Shown here one piece after another: positions 1-9,228 of a stretch of DNA of 64,000 nt. The position numbers and the translations under genes were made by a program. This DNA comes from Basfia succiniciproducens (lineage in GTDB: Bacteria; Pseudomonadota; Gammaproteobacteria; Enterobacterales; Pasteurellaceae), in contig NZ_CP015031.1 in NCBI RefSeq assembly GCF_011455875.1, forward strand, positions 1,717,405 through 1,781,404, given 5' to 3'. A model generated the notes under the pieces. That model was not told the DNA's origin. It saw only the letters and a list, made by a program, of their open reading frames with translations, and did not search any database. Numbering within the stretch: the stretch's first letter is position 1; the number at the start of each line of letters is the position of its first letter.

Positions 1-294
<294 letters not shown>

Positions 295-379
295 TCAATA
301 ATACCACATTAACCAAATGTAGAAAATTAAATATTAACCTGGTTTGAGGGAAAGATTGGAATTTGGAAACTTAAGTGAA

Positions 380-455
380 TGGTGCTGATAGGCGGATTTG
401 AACCGCCGACCTCACCCTTACCAAGGGTGCGCTCTACCAACTGAGCTATATCAGC
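380..455 (-). tRNA. tRNA-Thr (anticodon GGT)
   Basis: On the minus strand a 76-nt cloverleaf starts GCTGATATAGCTC and ends GTTCAAATCC...TATCAGCACCA. The 3' CCA is encoded. The anticodon loop reads CTTGGTAA, giving GGT for ACC/ACU threonine codons. It is the last tRNA before tuf. Confidence 0.97.
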
Positions 456-458
456 GCT

Positions 459-533
<75 letters not shown>

Positions 534-582
534 TGTTCTAAATTCGTCTGTCCCATCAAATCTGGATACTTCCATTAACGAA

Positions 583-667
583 TGGTGGAGGGAGAAGGAT
601 TCGAACCTTCGAAGGCTGAGCCGGCAGATTTACAGTCTGCTCCCTTTGGCCGCTCGGGAATCCCTCC
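583..667 (-). tRNA. tRNA-Tyr (anticodon GTA)
   Basis: An 85-nt class II (long variable arm) minus-strand tRNA. The acceptor stem is GGAGGGA/TCCCTCC with encoded ACCA, and the anticodon loop CTGTAAA gives GTA. The long extra arm between anticodon and T stems is typical of tRNA-Tyr. Confidence 0.96.
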
Positions 668-694
668 ACGATAATGAAGACTTGAAAATGAGAA

Positions 695-770
<76 letters not shown>

Positions 771-792
771 ATCTCATAAGCAAGTGAGGCGT

Positions 793-820
793 ATTATAGG
801 GAAAATTTTATGACTGACAA
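793..820 (-). promoter_or_regulatory. Promoter of the tRNA-tuf operon
   Basis: On the minus strand TTGTCA (815-820) and a consensus TATAAT (793-798) are 16 bp apart. A GC-rich discriminator (ACGCCTC) follows, as is usual for stringently controlled stable-RNA promoters. The start would lie about 15 bases before tRNA-Thr(TGT). Confidence 0.8.
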
Positions 821-987
821 GTGTTTTTTTGAAAAAAAATACTTTTTTTTTGTTGTCAGGCTAATATTCAGACAAAAACAACGGTTTTTGCCACCTTTTT
901 AACCATTTTTTATATATTTTTCTGCATAAAAAATTTTTCTATTGTATATTCACAGTAATTTTTACTTTCTTAACATTAGAATGAGCC

Positions 988-1941
988 GTGAACATAGAAA
1001 GCCAATCGTCAGTTTCAGAGAAATTCAGCCCGTTTTTGACATTTACCCGTAAACAATGGGCGGAATTGCGGAAATCCGTGCCTTTAAAACTGACAGAACA
1101 AGATTTAAAGCCTTTACTCGGTTTTAACGAAGAATTATCGTTGGAAGAAGTCAGCACCATTTACCTGCCTCTTGCGCGTTTAATTAATTATTATATTGAA
1201 GAAAATTTACGTCGCCAGACCGTAATGAACCGTTTTCTCGGCAATACCAACGCCAATGTACCTTATATTATCAGTATTGCCGGCAGCGTTTCGGTCGGGA
1301 AAAGCACTTCCGCGCGTATTTTGCAGTCTTTACTGTCTAACTGGCCTGAAAATCGCAAAGTGGATTTGATTACTACCGACGGTTTTCTCTATCCTTTAGA
1401 AAAATTAAAAAAAGAAAATTTATTGCATAAAAAAGGCTTCCCCGTTTCTTACGATACGCCCAAATTAATCAAATTTCTGGCGGACGTAAAATCCGGCAAA
1501 CCGAACGTGTCGGCGCCGATTTATTCGCATTTGACCTATGATATTATCCCCAATAAATTTAACAAGGTAGATCGCCCGGATATTCTTATATTGGAAGGTT
1601 TAAACGTATTACAAACCGGTTCGCGCAAAGCGGAACAGACTTTTGTCTCCGATTTTGTTGATTTTTCCGTTTATGTGGACGCCGATGAAGCCTTATTAAA
1701 GGAATGGTATATTCGCCGCTTTTTGAAATTCCGTGAAAGCGCGTTTACCGATCCGAATTCCTATTTTAAAGATTATGCGAAACTCTCTAAAGAAGAAGCG
1801 GTTGAAACCGCCGCCAATATTTGGAATACCATTAACGGCTTAAATTTACGGCAAAATATTTTGCCGACCCGTGAACGGGCAAATTTAATCTTGCGTAAAG
1901 GCGCCGATCATGCGGTGCAAGAAGTGAAGTTGCGCAAATAA
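988..1941 (+). CDS. coaA: Type I pantothenate kinase
   Basis: CoaA phosphorylates pantothenate with ATP, the first and rate-setting step of coenzyme A synthesis in the cytoplasm. The 317-residue product is full length for the family (about 316) and collinear with E. coli CoaA. The P-loop GSVSVGKS is at residues 99-106; ITTDGF, PVYSHL-like [15 protein letters not shown] and the C-terminal LPTRERA block are also present. Translation starts at a GTG; an ATG seven bases upstream is out of frame. The gene stands alone between the tRNA promoter region and a terminator facing ridA. Confidence 0.95.
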   Translation: MNIESQSSVSEKFSPFLTFTRKQWAELRKSVPLKLTEQDLKPLLGFNEELSLEEVSTIYLPLARLINYYIEENLRRQTVMNRFLGNTNANVPYIISIAGSVSVGKSTSARILQSLLSNWPENRKVDLITTDGFLYPLEKLKKENLLHKKGFPVSYDTPKLIKFLADVKSGKPNVSAPIYSHLTYDIIPNKFNKVDRPDILILEGLNVLQTGSRKAEQTFVSDFVDFSVYVDADEALLKEWYIRRFLKFRESAFTDPNSYFKDYAKLSKEEAVETAANIWNTINGLNLRQNILPTRERANLILRKGADHAVQEVKLRK

Positions 1942-1954
1942 ATCATCAAATAGC

Positions 1955-1990
1955 AAAAAGGCATGGTCAATAAAACTATGCCTTTTCTTT
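1955..1990 (+). terminator. Intrinsic terminator after coaA
   Basis: AAAAGGCAT (1956-1964) pairs with ATGCCTTTT (1978-1986), followed by CTTTTAC. The A-rich left side could also serve the convergent ridA transcript. Confidence 0.65.
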
Positions 1991-2047
1991 TACAAAAAGA
2001 ACGGATTTTTGACCGCACTTTTGTGTAAATAAACGCTTGACCCAGCC

Positions 2048-2437
2048 TTATTTGCGCACCGCAATAGCTTCAATTTCCAAGCCGACGTCTTTCGGTAAAC
2101 GCGCCACTTCAACGCATGAGCGAGCAGGGAAATTCGGATGGTCATTCTCTTTGAAAAAACGTTCGTATTCCGCATTTACGGTGGCAAAATCGTTTAAATC
2201 CTTAACAAAAACCGTAGTTTTTACAATATCCGCCACGGTTAACCCTGCCTGTTCGATAATAGCTTTAACGTTTTCTAAAGATTGGCGGACTTGTGCGCTA
2301 ATATCCGCCGGCACTTCACCGGTTGCCGGATTCACCGGAATTTGCCCCGAAGTCAGCACTAAATTGCCTAAATCTACCGCTTGAACATAAGGACCGATTG
2401 CTGCGGGCGCGTTTTCTGTATGAATAGTTGTTGCCAT
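2048..2437 (-). CDS. ridA: RidA family 2-iminobutanoate/2-iminopropanoate deaminase
   Basis: RidA hydrolyses reactive enamine/imine intermediates released by PLP enzymes such as threonine dehydratase, protecting the cell from 2-aminoacrylate. The 129-residue product has the YjgF/RidA fold signature: IGPYVQA near residue 17, TSGQIPVNP, the conserved Arg in ARSCVEVARLP, and a C-terminal EIEAIAV. I chose the ATG at 2437 because AAAGGA lies eight bases before it and the product then begins MATTIHTENAPAA as in homologues. An upstream in-frame start would add seven residues without a ribosome site. Its presumed client enzyme IlvA is encoded further along the window. Confidence 0.94.
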   Translation of the reverse strand: MATTIHTENAPAAIGPYVQAVDLGNLVLTSGQIPVNPATGEVPADISAQVRQSLENVKAIIEQAGLTVADIVKTTVFVKDLNDFATVNAEYERFFKENDHPNFPARSCVEVARLPKDVGLEIEAIAVRK

Positions 2438-2500
2438 AATTGTTTCCTTTAATATCAATAAATCCTGTTGATTTTACCCTTTAGACGGATAAAAACAATC

Positions 2501-2534
2501 AAAAAAATACCGCACTTTTAGAAAAAGTGCGGTA
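2501..2534 (-). terminator. adhE terminator built from two uptake signals
   Basis: TACCGCACTTTT (2508-2519) and AAAAGTGCGGTA (2523-2534) are perfect complements, each holding a USS core. On the minus strand a run of seven T follows the hairpin, 23 bases after the adhE stop. Confidence 0.8.
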
Positions 2535-2556
2535 CGATTTTTAAGAATTTTACAAA

Positions 2557-5181
2557 TTAGTATTTGCTTTCATCATAACCATAGTAGGCGTTAGTGAGAA
2601 TTTCTTCCATGTCCGCCACAATCGGTAATCGCGGATTTGCCGGCGAACATTGGTCTTCATAGGCAAGCAATGCAATTTCATGGCGGGCGTCCATCCAGGC
2701 CTGCTCTTCCAGTCCCTGTTCTTTGAAGGACATTTTAATACCGCAACGTACCGCTAAATCGTAAACCGCTTTGGCATAAGATTTCACCCCCTCTTCCGCG
2801 GTCGCCGCAGGTAAGCCTAATAAACGGGCGATATCCTGATATTTTTCGTCCGCTTTGTAATAGTTGTATTTCGGCCATGTGGCGGTTTTCGTCGGTTTAG
2901 TACCGTTATAACGGATCACATGCGGCATTAAGATCGCATTAGTACGCCCGTGAGGCGTATGGAAATGGCCGCCAAGTTTATGCGCAAGGGAATGATTCAT
3001 ACCTAAGAATGCATTGGCAAACGCCATACCCGCAATGGTGGACGCATTATGCATCTTTTCTCTTGCCTCCGGATCATTTTCTTTTACGGATTTTTCCAAA
3101 TACCGGAATACCAGTTTAATCGCCTGTAAAGCAAGACCGTCGGTATAATCGTTGGCCAGTACGGAAACATAAGCTTCGGTGGCATGGGTTAATACGTCTA
3201 ATCCCGTATCCGCCGCTACATGGGCAGGTACCGTCATAACTAATGCCGGATCCACTAAAGCGATAGTCGGCGTTAGCGAATAGTCCGCAATCGGATATTT
3301 TTTGTTACCTTCGGTAATCACCGCAAACGGGGTCACTTCCGAACCCGTACCGGATGTGGTCGGAATGCCGATATAGCGGGCTTTTTTTCCCAATGACGGG
3401 AATTTAAAGGCACGTTTACGAATATCCATGAATTTTTGAACCAAATCACGGAAGTCAATTTCCGGTTGTTCATAGAATAACCACATCACTTTTGCCGCAT
3501 CCATGGCGGAACCGCCGCCAAGCGCGATAATAGTGTCCGGTTTGAAATTACGGATTAAATCCACACCGCGGCGCACGGTTTGAATGCTCGGATCCGGTTC
3601 TACATCGGCAAATAACTGGTAAGAAACCGGATCGCGACGGGATTCCAACTGATGGGCGATTTTTTGTACAAACCCAAGATCCACCATAGTGCGGTCGGTT
3701 ACGATAACTACTCGCCGCATATCCGGTACGGATTGTAAATATTGAATTGAATCCCGTTCAAAATAGATTTTTGAAGGTACTTTAAACCATTGCATATTAT
3801 TTCTCCGTCTTCCCACGCGTTTGATATTTACTAAGTTCATGGCGCTGACATTGTTGCTGACGGAATTTTTGCCGTAAGAACCGCAACCCAGGGTTAATGA
3901 AGGCAGGAAGGCGTTATAAACGTCGCCGATACCGCCGAAGGTAGAAGGCGAATTCCAGATAACGCGAATGGCTTTAACGCGCTCGCCGAAGCGTTTGGCA
4001 AGCGCCGCATCTTTGGTGTGAATTGCCGCGGAGTGTCCTAAACCGTTAAATTCCACCATGGCTTCGGCAAGCGTTAATCCCTCTTCGGTAGAACGGGATT
4101 TTAAAACGGCAAGCACCGGTGATAATTTTTCCCGGGTTAAAGGTTCTTTCGGGCTGACTTCTTTACATTCTGCAGCAAGAATATTGGTTTTTTTCGGCAC
4201 TTCAAAGCCCGCTTGTTGAGCAATCCAGTATGCGGATTTACCTACCACGTCGGCGTTTAGTTTCGCACCGGCGCAATTTGCACCGTTAGCTTTTACACCG
4301 AACATAAATTCTTCCAATAAAGTTTTTTCTTTTTTATTGACGAAATACACACCGTAGGATTTTAATTCATTGACGAATTCCTCATAAATTTCCGCATCGG
4401 CAATAGCGGCTTGCTCTGAAGCGCATACCATACCGTTATCAAAGGATTTCGACATCACGATATCGTGAGTTGCCTGTTTAATATCGGCGGATTTTTCCAC
4501 ATAAGCGGGCACATTTCCGGCACCGACTCCCAATGCCGGCTTGCCACATGAATAAGCGGCCTGCACCATAGCGTTACCGCCGGTAGCCAGAATGGTGGCA
4601 ATGCCCGGGTGATTCATTAACGCATTAGTACCTTCCATAGAAGGTTGTGCAATCCATTGAATACAGTTTTCCGGCGCACCGGCGGCTACTGCGGCATCAC
4701 GCACGATTTGTGCGGCATGAGCGGAAGACTGTTGGGCGGAAGGGTGGAAAGCGAAAACAATAGGATTGCGGGTTTTTAAAGCGATCAGTGATTTGAAGAT
4801 AGCCGTGGAAGTAGGATTAGTGGTAGGTGTAATGCCGCAAACCACTCCCACCGGATCGGCAATTTCGGTGATACCTGTGACATCGTCGTCACTGATAATC
4901 CCGGCGGTTTTCCAGTGTCGCATTTTGTTCACTACATGTTCACAGGCAAACAGGTTTTTAGTGGCTTTGTCCTCGAACACGCCGCGCCCGGTTTCCTCTA
5001 ACGCATGTAGCGCCAATGCTCCATGTTGGTCTAAAGCGGCAACAGAAGCTTTCGCTACAATGTAGTCCACCTGTTCCTGATTTAGTTGGCGGAATTGCTC
5101 CAGTGCCACTAAACCTTTCTCAACCAGTGAGTTCACCTCCGCTTGAGCGGGGCTTACTGTGTTTTCAACAGCGTTACTCAT
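2557..5181 (-). CDS. adhE: Bifunctional acetaldehyde-CoA / alcohol dehydrogenase
   Basis: AdhE reduces acetyl-CoA to acetaldehyde and then ethanol, reoxidising NADH in mixed-acid fermentation; the protein forms long spirosomes. The 874-residue product joins an N-terminal CoA-acylating aldehyde dehydrogenase (catalytic Cys near residue 253 in MVCASEQ) to a C-terminal iron alcohol dehydrogenase (GGGSAMDAAK near 555, TTSGTGSEVTPFA near 608, His-rich GMNHSLAHKLGG and HTPHGR near 727-745). A linker with FGGIGD lies between them. The ATG at 5181 is chosen because AGGAG is eight bases upstream; the ATG at 5187 overlaps that site. A perfect FNR box upstream suggests anaerobic induction. Confidence 0.96.
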   Translation of the reverse strand: MSNAVENTVSPAQAEVNSLVEKGLVALEQFRQLNQEQVDYIVAKASVAALDQHGALALHALEETGRGVFEDKATKNLFACEHVVNKMRHWKTAGIISDDDVTGITEIADPVGVVCGITPTTNPTSTAIFKSLIALKTRNPIVFAFHPSAQQSSAHAAQIVRDAAVAAGAPENCIQWIAQPSMEGTNALMNHPGIATILATGGNAMVQAAYSCGKPALGVGAGNVPAYVEKSADIKQATHDIVMSKSFDNGMVCASEQAAIADAEIYEEFVNELKSYGVYFVNKKEKTLLEEFMFGVKANGANCAGAKLNADVVGKSAYWIAQQAGFEVPKKTNILAAECKEVSPKEPLTREKLSPVLAVLKSRSTEEGLTLAEAMVEFNGLGHSAAIHTKDAALAKRFGERVKAIRVIWNSPSTFGGIGDVYNAFLPSLTLGCGSYGKNSVSNNVSAMNLVNIKRVGRRRNNMQWFKVPSKIYFERDSIQYLQSVPDMRRVVIVTDRTMVDLGFVQKIAHQLESRRDPVSYQLFADVEPDPSIQTVRRGVDLIRNFKPDTIIALGGGSAMDAAKVMWLFYEQPEIDFRDLVQKFMDIRKRAFKFPSLGKKARYIGIPTTSGTGSEVTPFAVITEGNKKYPIADYSLTPTIALVDPALVMTVPAHVAADTGLDVLTHATEAYVSVLANDYTDGLALQAIKLVFRYLEKSVKENDPEAREKMHNASTIAGMAFANAFLGMNHSLAHKLGGHFHTPHGRTNAILMPHVIRYNGTKPTKTATWPKYNYYKADEKYQDIARLLGLPAATAEEGVKSYAKAVYDLAVRCGIKMSFKEQGLEEQAWMDARHEIALLAYEDQCSPANPRLPIVADMEEILTNAYYGYDESKY

Positions 5182-5278
5182 AATCATTTCTCCTAAAGTT
5201 GTTTAATATTTAAATTTGGTTACTGGTGCGAATTTTACTACTTTGGAGTTATGAAATGGGATTAATAATGCGATTAAA

Positions 5279-5292
5279 TTGATTTAAATCAA
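5279..5292. promoter_or_regulatory. FNR box upstream of adhE
   Basis: TTGATTTAAATCAA matches the FNR consensus TTGATNNNNATCAA at every fixed position and is a perfect palindrome. It lies 98 bases before the adhE start codon. FNR is the oxygen-sensing Fe-S activator of anaerobic genes, so oxygen-dependent control of adhE is likely. The rest of 5190-5567 holds no clear gene; it is AT-rich, with one 23-codon open frame at 5381-5452 discussed among the findings. Confidence 0.75.
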
Positions 5293-5567
5293 ATAAAAAA
5301 TTTTAATTTAAAAGGTAATCGGTTTCAAAATAAAATACCAATAAGAATTACCGAGGCTTAGAATTCATAAGAATTTTCTCATGAAAAAATGTTTGTTTAT
5401 CTTTCTTCATTATTTGAGTACATTAGTCATTTATAAAATTTTCCTTGCATAGAAAAAGCGGTTTGCCTTCTGATAAGATATGAACGCAGGATAAAATTAA
5501 TATAGTACGATGTAGCATATTATTTTCTTTTTCTATAAATAAAAATTTAGATTTATCCGTTACAACT

Positions 5568-6920
5568 ATGATGCTAAAAAATATTTTCGCCGGTTTGACT
5601 GTTTTGTTGTTGTCAGCCTGTACCTTAGTGACTTATCAGCCCGTTGATACCATCAGCCATGTGAACGCCAAGCAAGGGTATCGAATGAGAAATGCCATTC
5701 AGCAACCCGACGGCAATTTGATTATTTTAATGTTTTCGGGCGGCGGCAGTCGGGCGGCAAGTTTGGGCTACGGCGTGTTAGAGGGATTTAAAAACGCCGC
5801 CGTGCGCCCGACGGCAAAAGGTACAACCCTAATTGATAATGTGGATTTGGTATACGGCGTATCCGGCGGATCCGTATTAGCCACCTATTATTCCCTATAC
5901 GGGCGGGATGCGGTGCCTAAATTTGAAGAAAACTTCCTGAAAAAAAATTTCCAGCGGGAAATTATCAGTCAGGTTTTCTCCCTTTCCAATTTACCGCGAA
6001 TAACCTCCCCTCAATTCGGTCGCGGCGACTTATTACAGGAACAGCTGGATCAAACGTTATACAAAGGCGCTACCTTCGGTGATCTTGAGCGAAAACGTAA
6101 AGGACCGTTTGTCGTAGTGAGTGCAACGGATATGAATTTAGGACAAAAAATAACCTTTACGCAAGAATTTTTCGACGGTCTTTGTATTGACTTAAGTAAA
6201 ATGGAAATTTCCCGTGCCGTCGCCGCATCAAGTTCGGTACCGTTGCTGTTCAGCCCGTTGACTTTAAACAACAACGGCGGCAACTGCCATTTCGATATAC
6301 CGGAATTAATTCAAATCAGCCAAAATATCAGCAATGATGCGCAAAAATCAAAAAATCTGGAAGAATTAAAAAATACCTTGTCTTTATATCAAAACAGCAA
6401 AGAACGCCCTTTTATTCATTTGGTGGACGGCGGTTTAACGGATAATTTAGGACTGTCCGGCTTAATTGATATTTATGATGTTGCGGGTCAGGAAGGTATG
6501 TACCGGGAAGCGGTAAAGAATCAATTAAAAAACATCATTGTAATCAACGTGAACGCACAAAACGAGGTGAGCAGTGAAATTGATAAAACGGCAAATGTGC
6601 CAGGTACAAGAGATGTAATCAACACCATAATCAACGTGCCTATCGATCGCAACAGCCAGGTGAGCCTGCGCCGGTTCCGAGAATTTACCGATGAATGGAA
6701 TAAATCCATGGCAAACAAACCGCCCAAACAACGCATTAATATGCACTTTGTGAATTTATCGCTGAAAGATTTGCCTGAATCGCAGTTGAAAAAAGAGGTG
6801 CTGAATATCAGTACGTCTTTTTATTTACTACATTCGGACGTCAATAAATTAAAACGTTCGGCAAAAATATTACTGCAACAATCTAAAGAATATCAGGACG
6901 TGTTGCGCGCTTTACAATGA
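5568..6920 (+). CDS. Patatin-like phospholipase, putative lipoprotein
   Basis: The 450-residue product starts with a lipoprotein signal (hydrophobic stretch, then LLSAC with Cys near residue 18), so it is probably membrane-anchored. It then has patatin-fold serine hydrolase motifs: an oxyanion loop GGGSRAA near residue 60, the nucleophile elbow GVSGGS near residue 100, and the catalytic Asp in HLVDGGLTDN near residue 285. Patatins deacylate phospholipids by a Ser-Asp dyad. The gene stands alone; two adjacent ATG codons (5568, 5571) are possible starts and neither has a clear ribosome site. The last nine bases overlap the convergent pabC-like gene. Substrate and role are not known from sequence. 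Confidence 0.85.
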   Translation: MMLKNIFAGLTVLLLSACTLVTYQPVDTISHVNAKQGYRMRNAIQQPDGNLIILMFSGGGSRAASLGYGVLEGFKNAAVRPTAKGTTLIDNVDLVYGVSGGSVLATYYSLYGRDAVPKFEENFLKKNFQREIISQVFSLSNLPRITSPQFGRGDLLQEQLDQTLYKGATFGDLERKRKGPFVVVSATDMNLGQKITFTQEFFDGLCIDLSKMEISRAVAASSSVPLLFSPLTLNNNGGNCHFDIPELIQISQNISNDAQKSKNLEELKNTLSLYQNSKERPFIHLVDGGLTDNLGLSGLIDIYDVAGQEGMYREAVKNQLKNIIVINVNAQNEVSSEIDKTANVPGTRDVINTIINVPIDRNSQVSLRRFREFTDEWNKSMANKPPKQRINMHFVNLSLKDLPESQLKKEVLNISTSFYLLHSDVNKLKRSAKILLQQSKEYQDVLRALQ

Positions 6921-7505
6921 TTCGGAAAACGGATTCATGGCATTAATCAGCCTGATTTCATCAAATTGAGCGATATCCTGTCGTTTGATATTAAGAGTTT
7001 GAATTCGCTTTTCAGCAAGCAGTTTTGCCCGTTGCGTACCGTTCAGCAACGGAGCTTCGGGCGTAAACCATTGCTGATTTTTGCGAAATAATAAATTACC
7101 GATAGTACAATCCGTGACCAGCCCTTGCTTGATGATAATGATTTCATCATGCTTGCCTTTTTGTCGCAGCAATTCGGCAAAAATCCGGCGGTCGCTGAAT
7201 TTCAGTCCATAATCGATATAATCGCAAATCACCGGTTGAAAAGAGCGAAACACTTTTCGTTGATAAGCAAAACACTGTAATCGATAGTCTTGATCATTAT
7301 AGTCAATACGGCAGCGGATCAGCGGCTCACTGCGCTTTAATGTTAAAAGTGCGGTGGATTTTTGCAAAATTTCCTGAAGATTGAAAGGCAATACCTTACG
7401 CCCGTAATATTGATGTAACGCCTGTTCATAACGCGTCTGATGATAATCAAGATTTAATATTTCGCCCCGTTCAACGGCAACGGTTTCAAACAATGGGTAA
7501 TCCAT
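6912..7505 (-). CDS. pabC: Aminotransferase class IV, probable aminodeoxychorismate lyase
   Basis: This 197-residue protein is short for the class IV PLP fold but keeps recognisable parts: an N-terminal FETV-like start, a lysine region in the middle, and TDCTIGNLLF followed by FTPEAPLLNGTQR, the usual 'nonexistent-to-tight' Thr/Asn cofactor block. PabC turns 4-amino-4-deoxychorismate into p-aminobenzoate and pyruvate for folate synthesis. The assignment rests mostly on its position: its start lies eight bases beyond the stop of the pabB-like gene, with TAGGA overlapping that stop acting as ribosome site. An upstream TTG would make it overlap pabB. Its 3' end overlaps the patatin gene by nine bases. 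Confidence 0.75.
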   Translation of the reverse strand: MDYPLFETVAVERGEILNLDYHQTRYEQALHQYYGRKVLPFNLQEILQKSTALLTLKRSEPLIRCRIDYNDQDYRLQCFAYQRKVFRSFQPVICDYIDYGLKFSDRRIFAELLRQKGKHDEIIIIKQGLVTDCTIGNLLFRKNQQWFTPEAPLLNGTQRAKLLAEKRIQTLNIKRQDIAQFDEIRLINAMNPFSESL

Positions 7506-7513
7506 AAAAATTC

Positions 7514-8497
7514 CTATTCGACACAATGAATCGGCAAATACACTTTTTGGCAGTATTCTTCATATTCTTCCTGCAACCGGCTTTGGCTGGTAATACCACC
7601 GCCGCTACGAAAATAAAGCTGCCCGTCTTTTCGCTCAATATAGCGAATCGCCACCGCACTGTTCAGCTCTTCGCCGTTAAAAATACCGAAAATACCGCTG
7701 TAATAGCCCCGTTTACCGCCTTCCGCCTGCCGAATAATACTGACGGTTTTTTCTTTCGGCGCACCGCTTATTGAACCCGCCGGTAACAATGCGGCTAATA
7801 TGGAACCGATACGGCTTTGCCAATCTGCGGTCAAATTTCCTGTAATTTCGGAGCTGGTTTGTAGAATTTCGCCCCGATTAGTTGAAATTTTATCAATATA
7901 ACGAAAGCGACGTACCCGGATATTTTCCGCTACCATGGCTAAATCATTACGCATAAGATCCACAATAGTATAATGCTCGCGCCGCTCTTTTTCCGACTGC
8001 ATAAGCTGCTGTTCCGCTTGAGGCAATGCGGCGTCGATTGTGCCTTTCATCGGATAGGTAAAAATCTGATTTTGCCGGATTCGGATAAAAGATTCCGGTG
8101 AAAAACACACAAACTGATCCTGCAACAACAATTTATAAGGCGCTTTTGTGGCTTGGAAAATCTGTGCTAAGTTGTAATTAGTATTAATCTTGCTAGGATA
8201 GGTTAAATTCAGCAAATAAGAATTGCCTTTTTGTAATTCCTGTTGCACGAGTGCGAACCCCGCGGCATAGCGCTCAAAAGAAACAGGCTCGCTGGAAAAC
8301 CTTATCTTTTGCCGCGGTAATTCAACGGGTCGGTTAAAATTCGTATTGCCTTCAACAGAAAAAATTATGCCGTTTTCCACCGCACTTTCAAGCGGGCTGA
8401 TCAAAGGCTTTTGCCGCTCAAAATCAATTAAAAAGAAAAACGCCGTTTTTTGTCGCCCCAATCGGTTGGCTTGTCGGATAAAAGAAGCAAAATTCAT
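7514..8497 (-). CDS. pabB: Aminodeoxychorismate synthase component I (chorismate-binding, short form)
   Basis: The 327-residue product is a chorismate-binding domain without the long N-terminal half of E. coli PabB (about 453 residues). It has the TrpE/PabB signatures: KGTIDA, the VDLMRNDLA block, ILQTSSEITG, and GSISGAPKEKT with EGGKRGYYSGIFG near residues 240-275. PabB aminates chorismate to aminodeoxychorismate using ammonia from PabA. It is followed at once by the pabC-like gene, and the amidotransferase partner is divergent across a 105-bp gap, so the three genes form a p-aminobenzoate cluster. Its PIKGT-type motif reads MKGT, favouring PabB over TrpE. Confidence 0.85.
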   Translation of the reverse strand: MNFASFIRQANRLGRQKTAFFFLIDFERQKPLISPLESAVENGIIFSVEGNTNFNRPVELPRQKIRFSSEPVSFERYAAGFALVQQELQKGNSYLLNLTYPSKINTNYNLAQIFQATKAPYKLLLQDQFVCFSPESFIRIRQNQIFTYPMKGTIDAALPQAEQQLMQSEKERREHYTIVDLMRNDLAMVAENIRVRRFRYIDKISTNRGEILQTSSEITGNLTADWQSRIGSILAALLPAGSISGAPKEKTVSIIRQAEGGKRGYYSGIFGIFNGEELNSAVAIRYIERKDGQLYFRSGGGITSQSRLQEEYEEYCQKVYLPIHCVE

Positions 8498-8602
8498 ATT
8501 CTTAATAAAAAGTGAGAAATGACCGGATTCTAGCTTAAAGTCACAGAAAAATCTTATTTTTTATTTTATACTTATAACAATTATGGACGATTCGGAAAAT
8601 TT

Positions 8603-9172
8603 ATGTCAAAACGCTTACTTATTGTGAATAATCATGACTCATTCACCTACAATTTAGTGGATTTGATCCGCCGATTATCCGTCCCCATGCGAGTGATTGA
8701 GGTAGAAAAATTAGATTTAGACGAAGTGGAACAGTTCAGCCATATTTTATTATCGCCGGGCCCCGACGTGCCGGAAGCCTATCCCGAAATGTTCGCTTTG
8801 TTAACCCGTTATTATCGGCATAAGGCGATTCTCGGCGTGTGCCTTGGCCACCAAACCTTGTGTCGGTTTTTCGGCGGGCGTTTGTATAATTTACGGCAGG
8901 TACGCCACGGTGTTTGCGGGCGGTTAAAAGTGCGGTCAAAATCCGCCATTTTTTCGGGCTTGCCGGAGGAATTTGATATTGGTCTGTATCATTCCTGGGC
9001 GGTAGACAGCCAAAATTTTCCGGCGGAATTAACGATTACCGCCGAATGCCATGAAGAAGTCGTCATGGCGTTTGAACATAAGACCTTACCGATTTACGGC
9101 GTGCAGTTTCATCCCGAATCTTATATTTCGGAATATGGCGAACAAATGCTAATAAATTGGCTGAATAGCTGA
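8603..9172 (+). CDS. pabA: Class I glutamine amidotransferase (PabA/TrpG type)
   Basis: The 189-residue protein supplies ammonia from glutamine to a chorismate-using synthase. The triad is visible: nucleophile Cys in GVCLGHQ (about residue 79) and His/Glu in VQFHPES (about 171-173). The N-terminal NNHDSFTYNL and the SPGPDVP turn are family signatures. Because it sits back to back with the pabB-like gene and there are no trp genes here, PabA is more likely than TrpG; the fold alone cannot separate them. A USS core occurs inside the gene near 8928. Confidence 0.82.
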   Translation: MSKRLLIVNNHDSFTYNLVDLIRRLSVPMRVIEVEKLDLDEVEQFSHILLSPGPDVPEAYPEMFALLTRYYRHKAILGVCLGHQTLCRFFGGRLYNLRQVRHGVCGRLKVRSKSAIFSGLPEEFDIGLYHSWAVDSQNFPAELTITAECHEEVVMAFEHKTLPIYGVQFHPESYISEYGEQMLINWLNS

Positions 9173-9228
9173 TTTTTTAGGTAAACTAGTTCAATTTTTA
9201 TGATTGAACCCAATAAAAAGGAATACTT

